From Pedobacter steynii (GTDB lineage: Bacteria > Bacteroidota > Bacteroidia > Sphingobacteriales > Sphingobacteriaceae), in the NCBI RefSeq assembly GCF_001721645.1, contig NZ_CP017141.1:1-64000 (forward strand): DNA of 64,000 nucleotides. The letters run 5' to 3'. The notes under the pieces are model-generated. The model had not been told where the DNA came from and made no database searches. It was given only the letters and a program-made list of their open reading frames with translations. Below are positions 9,112 to 16,910 of the stretch, piece by piece. A program made the translations under genes and the position numbers. Every line of letters begins with the position of its first letter. The stretch's first letter is position 1.

Positions 9112-9135
9112 CAAATATAAATGAATATTCATTTA
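9112..9135 (-). promoter_or_regulatory. TetR operon promoter with overlapping palindromic operator
   Basis: A Bacteroidota -7 element (TATATTTG, minus strand) lies at 9112-9119. A perfect 18-bp palindrome TAAATGAATATTCATTTA at 9118-9135 overlaps its upstream edge. Such AT-rich palindromes with a TGAATATTCA core are typical of TetR-family operators. Binding there would block polymerase, so autorepression is inferred. No good -33 TTG was seen. Confidence 0.75.
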
Positions 9136-9162
9136 CTTATAACTCTTCCGTATCTTTTTTAG

Positions 9163-9204
9163 AAAAAAAATAAAAAAGCCCGTATCATAAATCATGATCG
9201 GGCT
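9163..9204 (-). terminator. Intrinsic terminator of the DUF1080 gene
   Basis: A hairpin with arms AGCCCG (9177-9182) and CGGGCT (9199-9204), and additional inner pairing (ATCAT/ATGAT), lies downstream of the DUF1080 stop. In minus-strand RNA it is followed by U-rich runs (9172-9176 and 9163-9170). Confidence 0.85.
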
Positions 9205-9246
9205 CTTATTGGATGTCCGGAAATACCGGATAGGACAATTTTCTGT

Positions 9247-9945
9247 TTAGTCTTTACTTAGTTTTTTAATGGGTTTTATCCAGACCTTTCTAAACTCAAC
9301 CTCAGATCCTTCAGCCTGTAAAGCTATATTTCCGCTTTTGGCAGTACAATCGTAGCCGTAGTTTACAAACTGATCATTGACCCAGACTTTAACTTTATTA
9401 TCCAGACATTCTACAATCATTTTATTCCATTCGCCAACAGGATTTTCAACCCCGTCTATCCTCCTTTTGATCCTCCGCAGCTTGTCGCCATTTACCCCCC
9501 ATTTTTCCTTTGAACCACGTCTTACTTCCATGTCAGGCACGGTAACGTCTTCTTCTATACACCAAAAATCTCCTGCATTCTTATTTTGCATTTGCACTTC
9601 AATTGATTTTGGGAACATCCCATAAAGCGCTCTTGGTGTTGAAGCATGTACCAGTACCCCACAGTTTCCTGGCTTAGATGAAAATCTGTATTGCAGCTCA
9701 ATGCGGTAATTCTGATAAATAGCATCCGTGATGAGGTGCCCTCCCGGGGTTCCCATACTGACCAATAGCCCATTACGGACAATGAAGGACGGCTCAATGT
9801 TTGGATTTTGATCATGATCAGGTACATCACTGTGCCAGCCAGTTAAATCTTTTCCGTTAAACAGGCTCTTTGACTGAGCAAAAGAATTACGACCACCAAA
9901 TGATATTAACATCATTGACAGTACGACGATCAGCGTTTGTTTCAT
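9247..9945 (-). CDS. DUF1080 (3-keto-disaccharide hydrolase-like) secreted protein
   Basis: This is a 232-residue exported protein. The chosen ATG gives MKQTLIVVLSMMLISFGGRNSFAQ, a clear signal peptide. The frame extends 21 codons further upstream, but that would bury the signal. The mature part starts SLFNGKDLTGWHSD and continues as a concanavalin-like beta-sandwich (ELQYRFSSKPGNCGVLVHAS, WNKMIVECLDNKVKVWVNDQFVN, GNIALQAEGSEVEFRKVWIKPI), the layout of the DUF1080 family. Some members hydrolyse 3-keto-glycosides, others only bind sugars. Catalytic residues cannot be assigned with confidence here. A terminator follows, and a small hypothetical gene lies 28 bp upstream and may be co-transcribed. 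Confidence 0.87.
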   Translation of the reverse strand: MKQTLIVVLSMMLISFGGRNSFAQSKSLFNGKDLTGWHSDVPDHDQNPNIEPSFIVRNGLLVSMGTPGGHLITDAIYQNYRIELQYRFSSKPGNCGVLVHASTPRALYGMFPKSIEVQMQNKNAGDFWCIEEDVTVPDMEVRRGSKEKWGVNGDKLRRIKRRIDGVENPVGEWNKMIVECLDNKVKVWVNDQFVNYGYDCTAKSGNIALQAEGSEVEFRKVWIKPIKKLSKD

Positions 9946-9973
9946 ATCAATAAATATAAGACAATACCTGAAG

Positions 9974-10165
9974 TTATCCTTTAATTGCATCCTCCAGGCT
10001 GGAACCATCTTTTGTCAGCACCTGAAAATGGTTTTCTTTCGCCAGCCCCAGCAGATGGTTGATAAAATCTGTAGCAGTAGGATAAACACTTTTGTCGAAC
10101 TTCAGGATCGTTTCAATTTTATTTACCGCATTTACGTATTCGTCGTTTACTTCTTTCTGATTCAT
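9974..10165 (-). CDS. Small conserved-type hypothetical protein (63 aa)
   Basis: This is a 63-residue acidic to neutral protein with predicted helices (EYVNAVNKIETILKF, ATDFINHLLGLAKENHF) and no signal peptide or cysteine. I do not recognise a family. The ATG at 10165 is followed by MNQKEVNDEY. The reading frame has a normal codon pattern and fills the gap ahead of the DUF1080 gene (28 bp), so it may be the first gene of a two-gene unit. It could still be a fortuitous frame. Confidence 0.5.
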   Translation of the reverse strand: MNQKEVNDEYVNAVNKIETILKFDKSVYPTATDFINHLLGLAKENHFQVLTKDGSSLEDAIKG

Positions 10166-10312
10166 AACAGTTTTTTTTATAGGTGAAAATTATCCCCTAC
10201 AAGGTACAAATTTTATAGCTGAATCCATTCCCGTTTATTGCCAGATCCGCTCTCAGAATCCGGAGGATATTGGCTTTGGAGCCATAAGCGATGGAAACAT
10301 AAACCGGTAGAA

Positions 10313-10346
10313 ACACCTGGCATCGCAGTTTAGAGATGCCGGGTGT
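10313..10346 (-). terminator. 12-bp stem downstream of the TPR gene
   Basis: ACACCTGGCATC (10313-10324) pairs with GATGCCGGGTGT (10335-10346), with a single T-G wobble and a 10-base loop. It begins 18 bases past the TPR stop codon in the minus direction. No U-run follows on either strand, so it may be a factor-assisted terminator or a 3'-end stabiliser. The rest of 10166-10312 shows no gene. Confidence 0.45.
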
Positions 10347-10364
10347 AACAGTCATATGCTTATT

Positions 10365-10835
10365 TTAAGGCTGTTCTTTTAGATTTACATTGCTGCTTAA
10401 AAATTCCAGGTACTTGTCATCCTCCCCTTCAAAGATCTCTTCGGGATCCAATAAATACGCTCTTAAAAGGAATTCCTTAGCCCTTTCCTGATCGCCCTCC
10501 TCCAGGTAACATTCTCCCAGACGCAGCATGATGAAAGGATTGGAATAGACATTTTCCTCCACATTACCTTTTGCCGTCAGAAAGTAAGTCAGCGCCGTAC
10601 CAAAATCATCCTGCAGAAAATAAGCATCCCCTATGGAAGCATTTAGCCAAACGCTTTGTATATAATGGTTTTGAGGTTCAGGAATAAGAGATAATGCTTC
10701 TTCCCAGATTTCCACTGCCCCATCAAAATCCTCCTCATCCATACAGTCGTTCCCGCTTTCGGAAAGTTCATCAATTTTAGCCAACACCTCATTGGAAAGC
10801 TCAGGGAAAGCCCCTTTTATTTCGTCTTCATTCAT
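10365..10835 (-). CDS. Tetratricopeptide-repeat protein
   Basis: This 156-residue cytoplasmic protein is acidic and entirely helical. Tetratricopeptide-like repeats are visible: DFDGAVEIWEEALSLIPEP, AYFLQDDFGTALTYFLTAKGN and GECYLEEGDQERAKEFLLRAYLLDP, each with the A-G-F-A-Y type spacing. It has no signal peptide or catalytic motif. Such small TPR proteins usually mediate protein-protein contacts. It is monocistronic, with about 200 bp of gene-free sequence on each side. The downstream side contains a hairpin. Confidence 0.8.
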   Translation of the reverse strand: MNEDEIKGAFPELSNEVLAKIDELSESGNDCMDEEDFDGAVEIWEEALSLIPEPQNHYIQSVWLNASIGDAYFLQDDFGTALTYFLTAKGNVEENVYSNPFIMLRLGECYLEEGDQERAKEFLLRAYLLDPEEIFEGEDDKYLEFLSSNVNLKEQP

Positions 10836-11007
10836 GATCTGATCTTTAAGTTTTAAAGTATTCCCCCAGGAATACTGTTCGTAAATACAATAATCGTGTT
10901 TTAGTTTGCTTAAAGCAATTCAAATATCTGCGAACTGCCTATAATTTTCTATCCTGCCGGAATCTGATCTGACTTTTCATTTTATATGTTTTTAATTTTT
11001 AAAGAAT

Positions 11008-11015
11008 TACCTTTG
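11008..11015 (+). promoter_or_regulatory. Bacteroidota -7 element for the AsmA-like gene
   Basis: TACCTTTG matches the TAnnTTTG consensus exactly and lies 28 bp before the proposed TTG start at 11044. The upstream -33 region is only T-rich (TGTTTTTAA). Its position supports the unusual start codon choice. Confidence 0.5.
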
Positions 11016-11043
11016 TTCCAATATCTATTTAATACCACACAGA

Positions 11044-14000
11044 TTGAAAAAAGTTCTTAAAATTACCGGAATAACGCTTGCATCGGTGTTACTGCTCTTA
11101 TTTATTACCCCTTATTTATTGCCCGATACCATTTCCAGGGAGGTAAAAAAATGGCTCAACGGAAATATCAAAGGAGAAGTGAAGTTCGACAGCAGTAACC
11201 TATCCTTCTTTAAGCATTTTCCTTCCCTTACTTTTAGCCTTCATAACCTATCTTTAAAAGGTGCTGCGCCCTTCCAGCAGGATACCTTGCTATTCACCAA
11301 AGAATTATCCTTCAGGGTAGACCTGAGTACTGTTTTCTCAGATCAGGTAAAAATAGATCAGATTTTTATTGATCAGGCTGACATCCATATCGAAGTAGAT
11401 GAAAAAGGGAATGCCAATTATAACGTATATCAAAGTAAAACGGATACCACAAAGAAAACAGACAGCAGCGCCACAGGCCTGAAAATTGAAGGCATCTTTA
11501 TCAAGAAAAGTAACCTCATTTATAATGACCGTTCTGTTCCGATGATGATCAGTGCCAAAGGGTTAAATTATTCCGGACAGGGAGATTTAAGTAAGGCCAT
11601 ATTTGACCTGAAAAGCCAGGCAGAGATCGATACCCTTGACCTTTACTACGATGGGGCTCCTTACCTGCTGAATAAAAAGGTAAATGCCAAACTCCTGACC
11701 AAAATCAATACCAATTCCCTGGATCTGATGTTTGATGAAAATGACCTGAAAATCAATTCCCTCCCAATCCATTTTGTGGGCCGCTTCTCCTTTCTGAAGG
11801 ATGGGTATGACATCAATTTTAGAACTAAAGCCAAAGAGACGGACCTTCATAATATTTTTTCTGCCATGCCCCCTGCCCTGGCAAGCCGCATGGAACAAAC
11901 CGATATTAAAGGTTATGCCGAAATTGATGCTTCCCTGATCGGAAAATATCTGGCAAAAAGCAAAACCATGCCTACCCTTTCTTTTAATATGAAAATCCGT
12001 GACGGACAAATTTCCAATCCTAAAGCACCGGAGCCCATCCGTAATTTATACCTGAACCTGCAAACGAAATTACCCAGTCTGAATATGGACAGTCTATTCA
12101 TCAATATGGACAGCCTGTATTTCAATATGGGGAAAGATCATGTCAGTTCGGTAGTCAAACTAAAGGGATTAAAAGAACCCGAAATTTACATCAAAACAAG
12201 GGCATCTATAGATATGGGCAAATGGGCTAAAGTATTTGGGCTGGACCAGATCAGAGGCCATTATGCCCTTGACCTGGATGCAGACGGCAAATACACCAGA
12301 AAGGTAGTCCGCAGTGGAATCAGACAAATTGATACCGTGATTGCCACCATTCCGAAATTCAGTTTAACCTCTTCGGTAAGTAACGGTTATTTCAAATATG
12401 CTTCCCTTCCGGCAGCGATCGACAAGATCAATTTCAGCATGAACGGCAGTAATCCGGATGGCAATTACAAAAACACCAAACTCGAGATCAGCGACATTAA
12501 TATCCAGGCATTGAGCAATTATATCAGGGGCTTTGCCAAATTAAAAACGGCAGAAAACAACCCGATAGACGTTCGGTTAAAATCCATGATCAACTTTGCG
12601 GAGATCAAAAATTTCTATCCCCTCAAAGACCTGGAACTTAGTGGTGAGCTACACCTGGATGTGCAGAGCAAGGGTGGTTATAATAAACTTAAAAAACTAT
12701 TCCCGGTAACTACTGCCAGTATCAAACTTGCAAACGGACGCATTAAAACGGCCCATTTTGATCAGCCTCTGGAACAAATCGTTGTGGACGGAACCCTGGT
12801 CAATAGAGACGGAAGCTTAAGAGGTACACAGCTGAACATCAAGCCGATCTCATTTCAAATGGCAGGTCAGCCTTTTATGCTGAAAGCAGACCTTCGGAAT
12901 TTTGATAATATGTCTTATGACGTCAGCTCCAAAGGAACGGTTGACATCGGAAAAATGTACCAGTTATTTGCCATCAAAGGCTACAATGTCAAAGGTTCCG
13001 TGTTTACTGATGTCTCCTTTAAAGGATTACAGAGTGATGCCATGAATGGCCGGTATCAAAAGCTGAACAACAAAGGACGAGTGGAGGTTAAAGCGCTGAC
13101 ACTTGAATCAGACCTTTTTCCAAAATCTTTCTTTATCAAAAACGGATTGTTCTCTTTTGCACAGGATAAGATGAAATTTGAACGTTTCCATGCCAGTTAC
13201 GGAAAGTCCGACTTTACCATGAGCGGCCATCTGGGCAATATCATCAATTATGTATTGTCGGAAAAGGCCATGCTTACCGGTAACTTTAACCTGCAGACCA
13301 AACAGCTTTTTGCAGACGAGTTTATGGTGTATAATGAAGCCCCTGCGCAACCTGGAAAAGCAACATCCGGAGCCGGAGTCATCATTATTCCAAACAACCT
13401 GAATGTTTCTGTAACCGCTGATGCCGGTTCAGTATATTATAACGGACTGAAAATTAAAGATGCAAAGGGAACATTAGCCCTGAATAACGGAACCATGACC
13501 CTGAGCCAGAGTAGTTTTAACCTGATTGATGCCCCGGTAAGCATGGAGGCAACCTATAAAAGTTTGACTCCTACTTCTGCAAGTTTCGACTACCACATCT
13601 CTGCTAAGGAGTTCGATGTTTCCAAAGCATATAAAGAAATTAAACTCTTCCGCGAACTGGCTACTTCGGCATCCAAAATAAAAGGGATTATCGGACTGGA
13701 TTATCAGCTTTCCGGAAAACTGAATAAAGATATGTTTCCTGTTTTCCCTTCTCTGAAAGGCGGAGGAACACTCTCCGTTAAAAAGATCAGTATGATGGGT
13801 TTCAAATTCATGAATGCAGTGAGTAAAGCCACCCGCCGGGATAGCTTAAGCAATCCTGATCTGTCTGAAGTAAACATCAAAAGCACCATCAAAAATAACA
13901 TCATCACCATCGAAAGGTTCAAAATGCGTGTAGCCGGATTCAGGCCTCGTTTTGAAGGACAGGTGAGCTTTGACGGACGTTTAAATATCAGTGGCAGACT

Positions 14001-14127
14001 TGGCCTGCCTCCCTTTGGTCTGATCGGAATCCCTTTGAGCATCACGGGAACGCAGGATAGTCCAAAAGTTGCCCTGAAAAGAAATAAAGAAGGCAAACTG
14101 GAAGAAACGGAAGATGACGATAAATGA
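11044..14127 (+). CDS. AsmA-family outer-envelope protein
   Basis: This is a 1027-residue membrane-anchored periplasmic protein. It starts with one transmembrane helix (MKKVLKITGITLASVLLLLFITPYLL). A chorein-like N-terminal AsmA domain follows (WLNGNIKGEVKFDSSNLSFFKHFPSLTFSLHNLSLKG). Long stretches of beta-rich repeats lead to the AsmA C-terminal region, ending in SGRLGLPPFGLIGIPLSITGTQDSPKVALK. AsmA/TamB-like proteins are thought to bridge the periplasm and carry phospholipids to the outer membrane. The start codon is TTG at 11044, since no in-frame ATG precedes the membrane helix, and a promoter element sits 28 bp upstream. Its 3' end overlaps the fatty acid hydroxylase gene by 14 bp, so the two are translationally linked and probably both concern membrane lipids. 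Confidence 0.88.
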   Translation: MKKVLKITGITLASVLLLLFITPYLLPDTISREVKKWLNGNIKGEVKFDSSNLSFFKHFPSLTFSLHNLSLKGAAPFQQDTLLFTKELSFRVDLSTVFSDQVKIDQIFIDQADIHIEVDEKGNANYNVYQSKTDTTKKTDSSATGLKIEGIFIKKSNLIYNDRSVPMMISAKGLNYSGQGDLSKAIFDLKSQAEIDTLDLYYDGAPYLLNKKVNAKLLTKINTNSLDLMFDENDLKINSLPIHFVGRFSFLKDGYDINFRTKAKETDLHNIFSAMPPALASRMEQTDIKGYAEIDASLIGKYLAKSKTMPTLSFNMKIRDGQISNPKAPEPIRNLYLNLQTKLPSLNMDSLFINMDSLYFNMGKDHVSSVVKLKGLKEPEIYIKTRASIDMGKWAKVFGLDQIRGHYALDLDADGKYTRKVVRSGIRQIDTVIATIPKFSLTSSVSNGYFKYASLPAAIDKINFSMNGSNPDGNYKNTKLEISDINIQALSNYIRGFAKLKTAENNPIDVRLKSMINFAEIKNFYPLKDLELSGELHLDVQSKGGYNKLKKLFPVTTASIKLANGRIKTAHFDQPLEQIVVDGTLVNRDGSLRGTQLNIKPISFQMAGQPFMLKADLRNFDNMSYDVSSKGTVDIGKMYQLFAIKGYNVKGSVFTDVSFKGLQSDAMNGRYQKLNNKGRVEVKALTLESDLFPKSFFIKNGLFSFAQDKMKFERFHASYGKSDFTMSGHLGNIINYVLSEKAMLTGNFNLQTKQLFADEFMVYNEAPAQPGKATSGAGVIIIPNNLNVSVTADAGSVYYNGLKIKDAKGTLALNNGTMTLSQSSFNLIDAPVSMEATYKSLTPTSASFDYHISAKEFDVSKAYKEIKLFRELATSASKIKGIIGLDYQLSGKLNKDMFPVFPSLKGGGTLSVKKISMMGFKFMNAVSKATRRDSLSNPDLSEVNIKSTIKNNIITIERFKMRVAGFRPRFEGQVSFDGRLNISGRLGLPPFGLIGIPLSITGTQDSPKVALKRNKEGKLEETEDDDK

Positions 14128-14827
14128 TGGATTAGCTTATTTACTGGAATTACCGGCCATTTATTTATGGCCGGTATTTTTATTGGAAAACATTCTGATT
14201 ACCCTGATGGTCTTATGGTCGGGAAAAATCATCCGTCAATATTTTTCTCCCGCGGCAATGCCGGCATACCATTATACTTCCAGGGACTGGCTGATCTGCG
14301 GAATAACCAATGTACTGAATACGGTAATTACTTATCTGGGTTATTGGTTATGGAAACAGGGTTTCATTATCATCGGTACGGAGTTTTCGCTATTCATTTT
14401 AAGTGATTTGCTGATCCTGTTTCTGGCAATGGACCTGCTGATGTACCTCTTCCATTATGTCATTCATAAAACCTGGTTATATCAGGCGATACACGGACTC
14501 CATCATGAAGCAGTAAACCCTAAACCCATAGACTTGTTCGTATTGCATCCGCTGGAAACCCTTGGTTTTGGTTCGCTTTGGCTCTTATTATTGCTGGCAT
14601 CTTCTTTTAATATTTATGCCATTATGATCTACCTGATGGTCAATATATTGTTCGGAATGATTGGACATCTTGGGATAGAACCTTTAAGTGCTCAGCTACG
14701 CAGTAAACCGCTGTTAAAATATCTGGGAAGCTCCAGCTTTCACCATGATCACCACCAGGACATTACCCGTAACTTCGGTTTTTACACCAGCATCTGGGAC
14801 CGCTTATTTGGAACCTATAAAAGTTGA
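14114..14827 (+). CDS. Fatty acid hydroxylase/sterol desaturase family protein
   Basis: This 237-residue integral membrane di-iron enzyme has about five hydrophobic segments and the histidine clusters of the superfamily. HYVIHK is near residue 115, HGLHHE near 128, and HHDHHQD near 212. These bind two irons and hydroxylate or desaturate lipid acyl chains. The family also includes sphingolipid and carotenoid hydroxylases, so the precise substrate is open. The ATG lies inside the end of the AsmA-like gene (14-bp overlap), indicating coupled translation. A bidirectional terminator follows. Confidence 0.87.
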   Translation: MTINDGLAYLLELPAIYLWPVFLLENILITLMVLWSGKIIRQYFSPAAMPAYHYTSRDWLICGITNVLNTVITYLGYWLWKQGFIIIGTEFSLFILSDLLILFLAMDLLMYLFHYVIHKTWLYQAIHGLHHEAVNPKPIDLFVLHPLETLGFGSLWLLLLLASSFNIYAIMIYLMVNILFGMIGHLGIEPLSAQLRSKPLLKYLGSSSFHHDHHQDITRNFGFYTSIWDRLFGTYKS

Positions 14828-14872
14828 AATTCTGCGAAGAAAGGCAAAATTTCTCCCCGTTTTGTTTTAGAC

Positions 14873-14904
14873 AAAAACAGGCCGCTATTAAAAATAACGG
14901 CCTG
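14873..14904. terminator. Bidirectional terminator between the hydroxylase gene and the N-glycan PUL
   Basis: CAGGCCG (14878-14884) pairs with CGGCCTG (14898-14904), with additional inner TATT/AATA pairing. An A-run precedes it (14873-14877), giving U5 for minus-strand RNA, and TTT follows on the plus strand. It ends both convergent units. Confidence 0.85.
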
Positions 14905-14930
14905 TTTCTGAAAATATTAATCGGTCATGA

Positions 14931-15875
14931 TTATGGATTCATGATTTTGATCAGTTTTTTGGTTACCGCATAATCCGCAGCGATAATACTGTTCGTGATA
15001 TAAGGGACATCCCGATCTATAGCATAAGAAAACACGCCTCCTTTGGTTCCCTGTGTAGGTTGCCAGCGCGCATACTGATAACACCTGCTTTGCAGGGTCG
15101 CATCAGGATACTGTACATCTCCCCAGCTTGCCCCATTCTCTTCATAGAAAGAAAAACCAGGTAAGAATTTATCAGGGGTAATGTAAGCCGCATACAGATT
15201 GAAGGTGCTCGTTAAATTACTGGTGCTTCTGCCGTAAGCCTGCAAAAACGTATAATCGATTAGCTTATAAATGGAAGTAAAGAAGGTGGTAGGGTTCTGG
15301 TTCGTGTCGTAAATGAACTTTTTACCGGTACCCGATCTTGGCCCGAAATACTTAGACAAGGCTTTCACTGCAGCCACTTTTTTTGTTAACGTAGTTCCTG
15401 TTGGATTGCTTTCCACATCAATATCAATTCCGTCCAGGTTATACTCTGTTACCCATTTATCATATATGGTTTTTGCCCAGGCTGCATAACCGGTAGAGTC
15501 CTGTCCGCCGGTAGTGGTCGCGCTGTTCAAATCACCAATAGTGATGATTACTTTCGTTCCTTTGGTATGTAAATAAGGGACATAATTGGTTTTCAGCACA
15601 TTCCAGTAAGCATTTTCAGGAGGGGTATAATCCGGGAATACCATCACCATATCCAGGCTGTCCGGCAGACGGCGCATACTCGTTGCATTTCCACTCTCGG
15701 TTACACTGTCGCGCCAGGTGCGGTAATAGCCCACGCTCAGCTGGTGAGGACTGTTTTTGTAATCAATTAAAGTTCCGGTGGTTACATCTGTACCAGTGGT
15801 TGGCGGGTTCTTCTTACAGGCTGTTCCGAAGCCCAGCAAGGCCAGGCCAAGTAAGCAAATTTTAAAGTTTTTCAT
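14931..15875 (-). CDS. GH18 endo-glycosidase lipoprotein
   Basis: This 314-residue glycoside hydrolase belongs to family 18. A hydrophobic signal ends at Cys20 followed by Lys-Lys, a lipoprotein start usual in this group, although the -3 residue is weak. The catalytic motif DxxDxDxE is intact as DGIDIDVE at residues 148-155, with Glu155 the acid. The strand preceding it reads KVIITIGDL. GH18 enzymes cut chitin or the chitobiose core of N-glycans. Its place next to an EndoH-like enzyme and a GH92 mannosidase argues for an endo-beta-N-acetylglucosaminidase acting on protein N-glycans. It is the last gene of the PUL, 43 bp after the EndoH-like gene, and ends at a terminator. Confidence 0.88.
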   Translation of the reverse strand: MKNFKICLLGLALLGFGTACKKNPPTTGTDVTTGTLIDYKNSPHQLSVGYYRTWRDSVTESGNATSMRRLPDSLDMVMVFPDYTPPENAYWNVLKTNYVPYLHTKGTKVIITIGDLNSATTTGGQDSTGYAAWAKTIYDKWVTEYNLDGIDIDVESNPTGTTLTKKVAAVKALSKYFGPRSGTGKKFIYDTNQNPTTFFTSIYKLIDYTFLQAYGRSTSNLTSTFNLYAAYITPDKFLPGFSFYEENGASWGDVQYPDATLQSRCYQYARWQPTQGTKGGVFSYAIDRDVPYITNSIIAADYAVTKKLIKIMNP

Positions 15876-15918
15876 TTTTCGGGGGGATATAGGGTTGATA
15901 TAATTTAGTTAATTCCGC

Positions 15919-16869
15919 TTAAGGCCAGCTTTGCAGCGGTGAGCTTAATTTCACACTATCTCCATACAATACCGTTGAAAATGAAGAAAGATAAGTAGCC
16001 ATATTTGTTCCCGGAAGGTCATAAGCCAGGTAAACCCCATAACCCTGGTTTTTGGTGGATTGTGCCAATGATTTGGCCGTACTGGCGCTGGTATGATTGA
16101 TCCATACTGCGGCCGGACCTAATACTGCTTTACCCATTGGTGGAACATTCGGAGCTGAAAAACTACCGTAATTGGCATTCCAGCTATAGTTCACGTTATC
16201 TCCTACCCTTTGTCCGTTCCACTGTACCCTTGAAGCCGCAGGTCCGTAATAGTAAAAAGTAATCAGTTTGGTTGGCATTAGTTTTCTGAGTTCCTGTACC
16301 AGCATCACGAATGAGCTGTCGTTTGGCTGAGTTGTTCCGTTTACACCATACTCTGCATATTCATCGTCAAAGTCGATTCCATCCAGATTATAGGTAGTCA
16401 CTGCATTGCTCAGTTGCTGGGCAAATTCTTTTGCTGAAGCGCGACTGGTAAAATTACAGAAGCCTGCTCCCTGATGGTTTCCAAGAATAGAGAGTAAAAC
16501 TTTGATTCCTTTGTCTTGTAGCGGCTTGATATACGTCGCTTTATTACTCAGTACCTTGGTTACTTTATCATTATTAAACAACACCGCTTTTTTGGTTGTC
16601 GTATTGTAATTGATATTCGCAGCAAAAATAATGGCAATATCGAAAAGTTGTTGTCCGCCATTTTTCAGGGTGTAATTCCCAACATTCAGGATATTGTTGT
16701 TGTTCACTTCCACATAGCAGACACTGATAGGCCCGGTTTTAGCCGTAGCTGTGGATGGGGCCGTTACGTCCGTTCCATCCACAGGTCCGTCTTTTGTACA
16801 GGCTGAGAAAAGCAGTCCTGCTGTTACTACAGCCACCAGGCTGTTTAACATGTTTTTTTTGTTCATCAT
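15919..16869 (-). CDS. EndoH-like endo-beta-N-acetylglucosaminidase (GH18)
   Basis: This 316-residue lipoprotein has signal cysteine 24 in FSAC. It matches the known sequence of Streptomyces EndoH at several diagnostic stretches: KVLLSILGNHQGAGF at about 123-137, LDGIDFDDEYAEYG at 162-175 and GPAASR near 224. The GH18 motif DxxDxDxE is complete at 163-170 with Glu170 as catalytic acid. EndoH-type enzymes cut between the two GlcNAc residues of high-mannose N-glycans and release them from protein. It is located between the GH92 alpha-mannosidase gene (41-bp gap) and the second GH18 gene (43-bp gap). Membrane anchoring suggests surface or periplasmic action in glycan release. Confidence 0.93.
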   Translation of the reverse strand: MMNKKNMLNSLVAVVTAGLLFSACTKDGPVDGTDVTAPSTATAKTGPISVCYVEVNNNNILNVGNYTLKNGGQQLFDIAIIFAANINYNTTTKKAVLFNNDKVTKVLSNKATYIKPLQDKGIKVLLSILGNHQGAGFCNFTSRASAKEFAQQLSNAVTTYNLDGIDFDDEYAEYGVNGTTQPNDSSFVMLVQELRKLMPTKLITFYYYGPAASRVQWNGQRVGDNVNYSWNANYGSFSAPNVPPMGKAVLGPAAVWINHTSASTAKSLAQSTKNQGYGVYLAYDLPGTNMATYLSSFSTVLYGDSVKLSSPLQSWP

Positions 16870-16910
16870 AGGGTTTTGGTTAGATTGTTTATTGTTTAAA
16901 GATTAATTCA

